Source: Raphanus sativus
Lineage: Eukaryota; Streptophyta; Magnoliopsida; Brassicales; Brassicaceae
Direction of reading: 5' to 3'
DNA: 64,000 bases
Assembly: GCF_000801105.2 (NCBI RefSeq)
Contig: NC_079513.1
Span: 22,226,273-22,290,272, forward strand
Below are positions 56,891 to 64,000 of this stretch, piece after piece. A model generated the notes under the pieces. It saw only the letters and a list, made by a program, of their open reading frames with translations, was not told the DNA's origin and did no database searches. The position numbers were made by a program, and so were the translations under genes. Within the stretch, counting starts at the first letter, position 1. Every line of letters begins with the position of its first letter.

Positions 56891-57930
56891 CCATATAAAG
56901 TCCACATATGTATTATCACAAAATGTGTGAAAACTATTTTTTTTTAAGAATAGTGCAAGACGAGAAAATAAATAATAAGTATCCACAGTAACTTCAATTA
57001 TTATCACACTCCACCATCTTATTTTATTATTTTCTGTTGTGTATTTGGTATAGCTAAATTTTAAGTTGTTAAATTACTCTACACTTTCTTAAAACTATAC
57101 ATTCTCTTATTCCGAGAAATGTAATTTTTAAATATTTGGTGTTTGGCTTTCCATGGAAAGGAGTTTATCAAAGCACTTCTTAATTATAACCTCGGCATGT
57201 CATTCCTTTAACTGAACTAAGATCTGAGGAAAAGAAAAACTAAAACGAAGATAGATACTTATATCATATATGCAAAGCGTTAAATCATATTGCAAATAAA
57301 ACTGATATTTTAATCCTTAATAGAATTTTTTTTTTTGTTCATGCATTTGAAATACTTTTGTTTTTCTTCTATTAATCTAATTTATTAGCCGGTGATTAGT
57401 AAAAATACAACAAATCTTGTGTTACTAGGTTTTTCTTTGAGTTTATGAATTAAAATGTTTGATATGATTTTCTAATACCAATAACCAAAGTCTATAGCGT
57501 TAAAAAAAAGAAAAAGGAAGTCTATAGTGTTATATATTACTTTGAGGAATTTCATAAATATATAAAATTCGTAATACATTCTCTAATTTGTTAAAAACAT
57601 GTGAACTTACGTAAATAAATATTACAGATCCAGTTAAAATCCTTAAAAATATCCATAAGAGAAACAAAGTTAAGTTCAGATGAATTTTACAAGGAGCAAT
57701 GGATGCGGACCTACCAAGCAGACAAGCAAGCGACACGTCGCAATCACGTCAATCTTAAAAAAAAAAAAATCTTGGGGCCGTTGTTCCTCCACTCTCTTTA
57801 AATTATTAGTTTTTATTTATTTTAACTTTTTAACCAAAAAGCGAAAGTTATTTGTACGTCGATGAAATCTTATTACGAAAGATGTACAAACGCACGCCCA
57901 CACGCGCTTAGATACCTCACTTATAGACGC
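56891..57930. other. AT-rich intergenic DNA up to the gap
   Basis: No gene. Holds a micro-insertion at 57488-57532. Confidence 0.45.
57488..57532 (+). repeat. A-rich micro-insertion with 15-bp direct repeats
   Basis: aagtctatagcgtta (57488-57502) recurs at 57518-57532 with one mismatch and flanks aaaaaaagaaaaagg. Confidence 0.6.
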
Positions 57931-58030
57931 NNNNNNNNNNNNNNNNNNNNNNNNNNNNNNNNNNNNNNNNNNNNNNNNNNNNNNNNNNNNNNNNNNNNNN
58001 NNNNNNNNNNNNNNNNNNNNNNNNNNNNNN
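57931..58030. other. Assembly gap, 100 N
   Basis: A run of exactly 100 N marks a scaffold gap of unknown real size; order and content across it are not proven by the sequence. Confidence 1.
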
Positions 58031-60020
58031 GGGGATGGATTGTACCTTAAACAAGTTTTAAAATTTGTTTAAGAAAAACATATTGAGACGCATATCGTAT
58101 ATCATGTTTTACCAACTAAAGCTTTTTAGAGGTTTGCAGAATAAGCTAGATAGATACCAAATTCAAACCTTGCATTTTATGGATTTGATTGTTTGTGTAT
58201 ATTTTGTTCGTATGACTAATGATTAACTATTTGCTAATAGTTAGTCATCCATTATTACGAAAATGATCAATTTGTGTACAATTAATCCAATTTTTAGCGT
58301 AACATATTAAAAAGATAAAGAGAGTTTTTTTACCAAAAAAGATAAAAAGAGTTGTCTAAGTTGTTCAAAATTTTTGTTTAATTAAAAGACCACGTTTTAG
58401 GAATTTATAGTTACATTTGTTAAAAAGAATATAGTCTATTACTTACCAAATTTAAGTATCGCTCATGTCGATCAAATTTCTCTGAGTCAGATAACAATCT
58501 AATACTTCATTAATATATGTCGGCGCCTAATCTAAAATCAGCCTAAAGGCCTCCTGCACTAATATACAATCTGTCAAGTTTAGGCATGCACTAATGTGAC
58601 GTTATATATGGACTCTTATTACAAAAATTTAAATCAATCAAACAAGATACAGATTGTTTTATTTTTTCCGTCAAATCTAAATGCTTTTACACGTTGACAA
58701 AACTTTCAACTAGTCTTTCTATTTTAAAATCATAATAACTTTTTCCAAAACGGTCAAATGTTTCACAAAACATGTTAATAGCAATTTAGGAGCTAGTGGC
58801 TTTTCACAAAATAGAATGATTGCACTTGAGAGTTTTTATCAAACAGGAAAGGCCAATTCAGAGATTAGGACCAACATTGCCTTTCAGTATGAGTGGACAT
58901 ATATACCTATTTTGATATGAGAGTCTCTCTCAGAAAAAAAAATTTACATATATATAACTGCAAAATTTATTTTGTTTTTAACCATTATTCTACACAAGAG
59001 AGTGCTCAAACTTTGCAATAGATCTGTAAGTCACCAATTAGGTAGTTGTGCCGACATCAAACAAGATTAGAAAATAGTGCCCATCTGATCTCATATCTAT
59101 TTTGTTAATCTGAAGAGTCAACCAAAATCCTCTAGAAATTAGCTTTAAAACTCTTGAGGCCTTAAGCATCTCCAATATTAATCTACATGCAATATTATGT
59201 ACATTCGTAAATGTGTACATAAATATACATGTGGTAAATGTGTACATCAATTAACATGTAAAACAAAAGAAGGCATGGAGTGCATATGATAATGAACAAA
59301 TGATTTTGGCAATGCGCATGCAATATATATAGCCGTTGTGGTTGTACTTTATACATATATAGATCCAGTATTCAGTAATGTATTCTCCTTATTTTATATA
59401 AAATTGCTTGTAACAAGAAAACAGCTCATCATCACCAAATACAACTCTCTCTTTATAGTTGTTATTCACAAAATCTTTCCCCATCTAATTTGGGTGACAT
59501 TGTTTACACTCAACAGGTTACATCTATATAGCTGTATAATCAACTTTTTTATATGTTCACTTTAAAATAAGGAATTAGTGAGACAAGAGAAAATAAATTG
59601 CGTACACATAATGCATGTCATGACGGTGCCATGATCTTGACTACCTCACATAATCTCAACCACATATATAAAATATATCTACAGAAAAAAAAAGAATCAT
59701 GATGTTAAGTCATGTATACTTTTTATTCAAAATGCGGTTCCATAACATAATAATAAACATTTTATATTTATATATCACCCCTTTTTGAAACCAGTTTGAA
59801 CAAAAGTGGGGTCATTTACCGTAGTGGCGTTTCTCAATATGCTTACAGGTAGATTCAAAGCGAACTTATATCTCACCATTCTTTTCATAGCAGCCTCTTG
59901 AGATTCTTCTCAACCTCTTAATTAGAGAATCATGGAATCTTGAGGTTGAATGGTTGAGGAGATAACTTCTTTAAGATCTTTCAAGGATAGGAAGAAACTG
60001 CTGGAGTTGATCAGTAAATG
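58031..60020. other. AT-rich intergenic DNA, HAP8-like B 3' UTR
   Basis: No gene. A micro-insertion lies at 58311-58352. Several short open frames are AT-rich noise. 59820-60020 is likely the 3' UTR of the next gene. Confidence 0.45.
58311..58352. repeat. Micro-insertion with 15-bp direct repeats
   Basis: aaagataaagagagt (58311-58325) and aaagataaaaagagt (58338-58352) flank ttttttaccaaa, close to the ttgaccAAAA tails elsewhere. Weaker case because the A-run is short and the repeat is low-complexity. Confidence 0.45.
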
Positions 60021-62803
60021 TCATGGAGTGTTGTAAAAGCTTGCGCTGGTGTTGAAATACAAACCACTTCCACCATAAGGACGATGAAGATGGGCATAAG
60101 GAGACACTTGTTGTTGTGTCTTGGAGAGATTTTGAAACTGAGAAGTTGGTTTTGGAATTGAATTTTCATGTGAGGTCTCTTCTCTTTGGTTAATAACCAT
60201 CAAATCCTTTCCCATTAGCCGCAACACTGGACCGGAGTTTGAAGGAAGCGCAGGAGCAGACTTACTCAAAAGATCTTGATGGATCATATTGTGTGGTGGT
60301 GGTGGTTGCCTAAATGTTGTATCTTCCAAAGCATTCTCTTCTCTCTGGCAACAACATGACTGATCATTGTCAGTGGTGACGATGTTACTTAGACTAAACG
60401 TCTGCGTTTCAGGAGCTGCAAAGTTTGAAACTGCTGAAACAGGTGATTCTGACAAGTTCTTGTCAGTGATCAGATCAAGCTGATTATAGCAAGTTTGGAC
60501 CTGGCAAAAGTTTCCATGATTCTCGGTTGCAGTTGCATCAGTTCCCATGTCCCAAGGACTCTCTAGAAATGATCCAGGAGGTCCTGGAATAGGAATGGGA
60601 TCAACCTCCATGAATGAGCTTCCTCCTGGTTCTTCAGTGTCAAAACCAGTTGTCTCGTAAACCATGCTTTCAAACTCAGCATCTGTTTTCTCCAACATAT
60701 CATCACCATCTCCTTTGTTGTCACCACTCTCTTCCCAGCTATCAGTATCATTGTTTTCACCACTAGTTGAAGGACTCGAGCTTAGAAAGACCTTATCCCC
60801 ATCCCAATCATCATAATCTGCCAGTTCACGTTCTTGAGTCATCTCAGACTCCCATCTCCCTGAATCTTCATCTTCATCCTCTGAAACATCAAACCTCCAT
60901 GCTTTCTTTAACTTCATAACTCCCTTATCCACAGGTTTAGGACATCTCAAGGGATTTGCCACAAATCTCCCTTGGCTCTCCCCACAGCTTCTCCATGAGC
61001 TTTGACTGTTAACTGCCTCGGATAAATCAGTACTCACATGACTTGGACCTCTCAACACAAGAGGATCTTCTGACAATGAATGCCCATTCTCACAAATGCC
61101 TCTGTCTTTCTTACTTCCATTCCTTGAAAGACTATGTTTCCTTAGCATCCTATGCTGACTTGTCCCTGGAGTTTCTGACCTCTCCATGCCTCTACATTCT
61201 TCAGAATACCCTCTTCTATACATCTGTTACACCAAGTGACTTTGTTAAACAATGTAATTATTATTTATTTTATTTCAAGAAATCAAGAATGTATGCATAA
61301 GTTTTACCTCTGAAGCATTGCCTTCAAGTCTTTTCTTACAGCTTCTGTAACTCCCTTTACCTCCACTAACATTTTTCTTCTCATTGACAGTTTCATGCTC
61401 TCTTGATGGACCAGAAGAAGCTTTCTCATTAACCTCAGATATAATCCTAAGTTTTTGGCCCTTAGCATCAATGTAAACAGGTCCAACGCCAGCAGCAAGC
61501 TTCTTCTCTTTGTAGGAAACTTCAGGCTTATTATTATTATCAGAGACAACCTGGTTAGAGTAGCTTGAGATCACAGCCCACTTTGTTCCATTTCTTCTAT
61601 CAAGTTCTTCCAGTGTGCATCCTTTTGCAGAAGCGTAGATATCAACCATCGTTTTAACTTTCAACCGTGGCTTGTTGTTCCTAGGCTTGTTTGGCTTACT
61701 AACTGGCTGCTTACCCGAGTCAACAGACAGACACTGATCGATATGTGCATTCAAAGTGGTGTTAGAAGCAGATGAGAAGGTTTTGCAGATGGGACAAGTT
61801 CTCAAAGCCATAGATTCTGAAGCCGAAAAGAGACAACCCTGATCTTCTTTTGGTGCAATATCCACACAAGCTCCAGGTTTCACTACTAACCCACACTTCT
61901 TTCTCGGAGTCTTGTTGAGCATAGTGACTTGTGTTTTGGATTTTGAACCATTCTCAAAGCCTTGTTTAGTCGTCTCTGCTGATGCATGATGATTAGAGCC
62001 AAGTCTTTCTAACTTTCTCTTGCAGCTTATGGTTTCAACTCGAGTTTTGGTTGGCTTCTTGGATGATGAAACTTCAGGAGGCTGAATAGGTGGCAATGGA
62101 TCACTTAAGCCATGTTTCAAACAAAGTTGCAGACTTGTTGAGGAGAAAGGCCAGCTTTTATGAATGTTCTTGGTCCGGTTACTAAATGCATAATCTCTGC
62201 AAAAACCATCATGAAAACCAAAAAGTCTTCAATTAGTAGGTACATAACAACCAGACAAAACAAAGGTACAGACTTTGTAAAGAAAAGCTTCTGAGAGACA
62301 AGACACAACAAAGATGAGATAAGCTCACATGGTATGGACCAATGGATCAAAGAAAAGTAATAGAAATAGTCAACACTCAATAATAATACCATTTTAAGCT
62401 CCACAATGACCCAGAAGGTGAAAGAGATAAAAGTTTTTTTTTTCTTAGCATTGGAATCTGACCCATTAAGAAAAATTTAATGGATGGTAATAAAAGATCT
62501 ATCTAATATGATCAGACTCATTAAGAAAACTTGACTTTGCATAAAACAATGGTGAAGAAAGAAACTGATGACTTCTTCTTCTCCATAAAACAAATCAGAG
62601 AAGAAAAAAAAAGGAATTAAAACTTATAAGATTTACCTGATGGAGAAAGTGGAAAGATGTGATTGACCTAACTCATCACTAGTCTTGTCCAGATGCAAGA
62701 AATGAGAAGAAGATAGATCATTTGGAGAGCCTTCATCAGTAGATGATGGATAAGAACATTTGATTGTTCCACTGTTACTATTCACACCCCTGCTATTCCT
62801 CAT
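60021..62803 (-). CDS. HAP8: HAPLESS 8-like protein B, about 752 aa
   Basis: Exons 62803-62637, 62196-61308 and 61223-60021 join in phase (GT-AG). I chose the ATG at 62803 (MRNSRGVNSNSG) because the ATG equivalent to paralog A's start would stop after seven codons here. The protein shares with A the DYAFSNR segment, the C2HC finger CPICKTFSSASNTTLNAHID/QC, GCTLEELDRRNGTKWA, VGPVYIDAKGQKLRI, MTQERELADYDDW, IPIPGPPGSFLESPWDM, PVLRLMGKDLMVINQ and a GGSGLYFNT end. Paralog A has a longer acidic spacer. In Arabidopsis HAP8 (At5g56250) mutants show defective male gametophyte transmission; the biochemical role is unknown. Tandem head-to-tail arrangement with A. Confidence 0.87.
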
Positions 62804-63790
62804 AACATCAGATCTCTTATAGTGTCAAATTTGCGAAAGCCAATGAAACCTGCAAGTGTTGGAAGGAATGTTTTTTGTATATTCTTTCAGTTTGAAGAAA
62901 ACCTCATAAGAGGAAAGTTGAGAAGATATTTCTAGAAAGAAAAAAAATTACTATTATTATTTCATGTGAAGAAGAGAAAACAGAGAATAAAATTAAGATT
63001 CGTGGGTGAGATTTTAAAATATCTAAAGGGGTCTAAAGAAACATGAACAGTTAAAATAATGAATTTTTAATCTAGAAATTTTCAATTTCCCCTAAAACAA
63101 TCAGTTTCCAGTTTGATTGGAATGTGTTATTTTATGCAATGAATCACATGAAAGTCAAGACATCACAACAAGAGATGAATAGACTGATATTGTAGATATC
63201 CCCAAGGATGAATTTAAACAAGCATGGGTGTCCTATATACCAAAGATCATTGAGTTTGTTTTCTCAGAAAATGTTGACATGAGAGAAAAAAAACAAGACA
63301 TGGAAAGAAGATAACCAAAACAATGAAAAACAGTTCCAGGGAACGAATCACTACTTGTGTATGACAGAAAGAAATAAAACCACAGAAAATTTGAGATTTA
63401 ACAAGAAATCTGGGGATAAAAATCAAGGAACAAATCAAACCAAACCCTTTTTATAATGCCAAGAAAGTACTTTTGATCATAAAATATCTGAACTTATATA
63501 TATATACATGCATACCTGTTTCCAAGAATATAAGTTTGGATCTACGAAAAAAAATCAACAAAGATTCAAAAGAAAGTAAGAACAAGAAACAGTAAATCAG
63601 TGGTACAATAACAAAACATAGAAGTAGGAGAAGAAGAAGAAAGAGTTGTTCAGAGTTTTATAAAACACTAAATACACACAAACCTTTAGAATTTACAGGA
63701 TTGATTATTTCAAAAATGGTTTTCTTGGCAGAAGAAAATATTTTCTTAGAGAGAGAGAAAGAGATGAACAAGAACCACGCACTAGCACAT
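62804..63790 (-). promoter_or_regulatory. HAP8-like B leader intron, leader exon and promoter
   Basis: Donor AAAG|GTTTGTG at 63684/63683 on the minus strand ends a GA-rich leader exon (about 63790-63684) like that of paralog A. The rest is AT-rich leader intron and nothing else is visible. Upstream 63791-64000 is promoter sequence. Confidence 0.5.
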
Positions 63791-64000
63791 CAAAGAGGTA
63801 TCAGGTTCCCTAAGTAATAAATATACACAGTATTTCATAAAATAATCTAAAGTTAGAAAATAAAAACGTTAAAGTAGAAAAATGAAAATAAATTTTGTTT
63901 GTTTCCTCGTCTCTTTTCCTTTGGTCTGTCTGGAAGTGAGCTGTGTGAATTCCTAAACCGTTTTGAAAATTTTAATCATTTTAAGCATTGGTCCTAACTA

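Noticed and set aside
57862..58050. Open frame across the N gap
   Set aside because: It exists only because N codons were translated as X.

Overview
This window is nuclear DNA from a flowering plant of the cabbage family (Brassicaceae), probably Brassica or a close relative. Intron-rich genes encode proteins that look closely Arabidopsis-like. The intergenic DNA is AT-rich and filled with LTR retrotransposons, LINE fragments, hAT elements and a Helitron end, and there is one 100-N assembly gap. From memory, the gene order follows a stretch of Arabidopsis chromosome 5 (about At5g55860 to At5g56250): WEB coiled-coil protein, D6PK kinase, OPT1, EMB2731/EMC8, a membrane RING protein, HSP90, a KH/STAR protein, UBC30, a SEC14 protein, LLG1, a four-finger C2H2 protein and the HAPLESS 8 pair. 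Several Arabidopsis neighbours are absent, as expected of a fractionated paleopolyploid segment. Locus names were not checked against a database.

Layout. 1-14 kb: 3' end of a WEB gene; D6PK (minus); 5'-truncated LINE; Helitron terminus; OPT pseudogene; EMC8/9-type gene (minus); first HSP90 gene (minus). 14-22 kb: a small hAT element, a complete copia retrotransposon with 5-bp target-site duplication, and a second small hAT element. 22-30 kb: four-pass RING protein (plus), second HSP90 gene (minus), 5'-truncated LINE with 15-bp target-site duplication. 30-39 kb: KH/STAR gene whose last exon is split by a very young, apparently intact Ty3/gypsy chromovirus. 39-49 kb: UBC30; a SEC14-like gene with a decaying 3' end; a tandem duplication that copied the SEC14 3' end plus the first part of LLG1; complete LLG1. 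49-64 kb: C2H2 repressor with a microsatellite frameshift, a degenerate gene, and two HAPLESS 8-type tandem paralogs (minus).

These are individual eukaryotic genes, not an operon. The main interest is structural. (i) A retrotransposon in a coding exon replaces the C-terminus of an RNA-binding protein. (ii) A tandem duplication with breakpoints inside two adjacent genes left one full and one partial copy of each side. (iii) Two HSP90 genes encode what looks like the same 699-residue protein despite many silent differences, and share a heat-shock-element-like block just upstream of TATA. (iv) A recurring class of tiny poly(A) micro-insertions carries 10-19 bp direct repeats, and some of their 3' ends resemble the LINE tail found in this window. 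I did not find a clear new multi-gene biochemical system.
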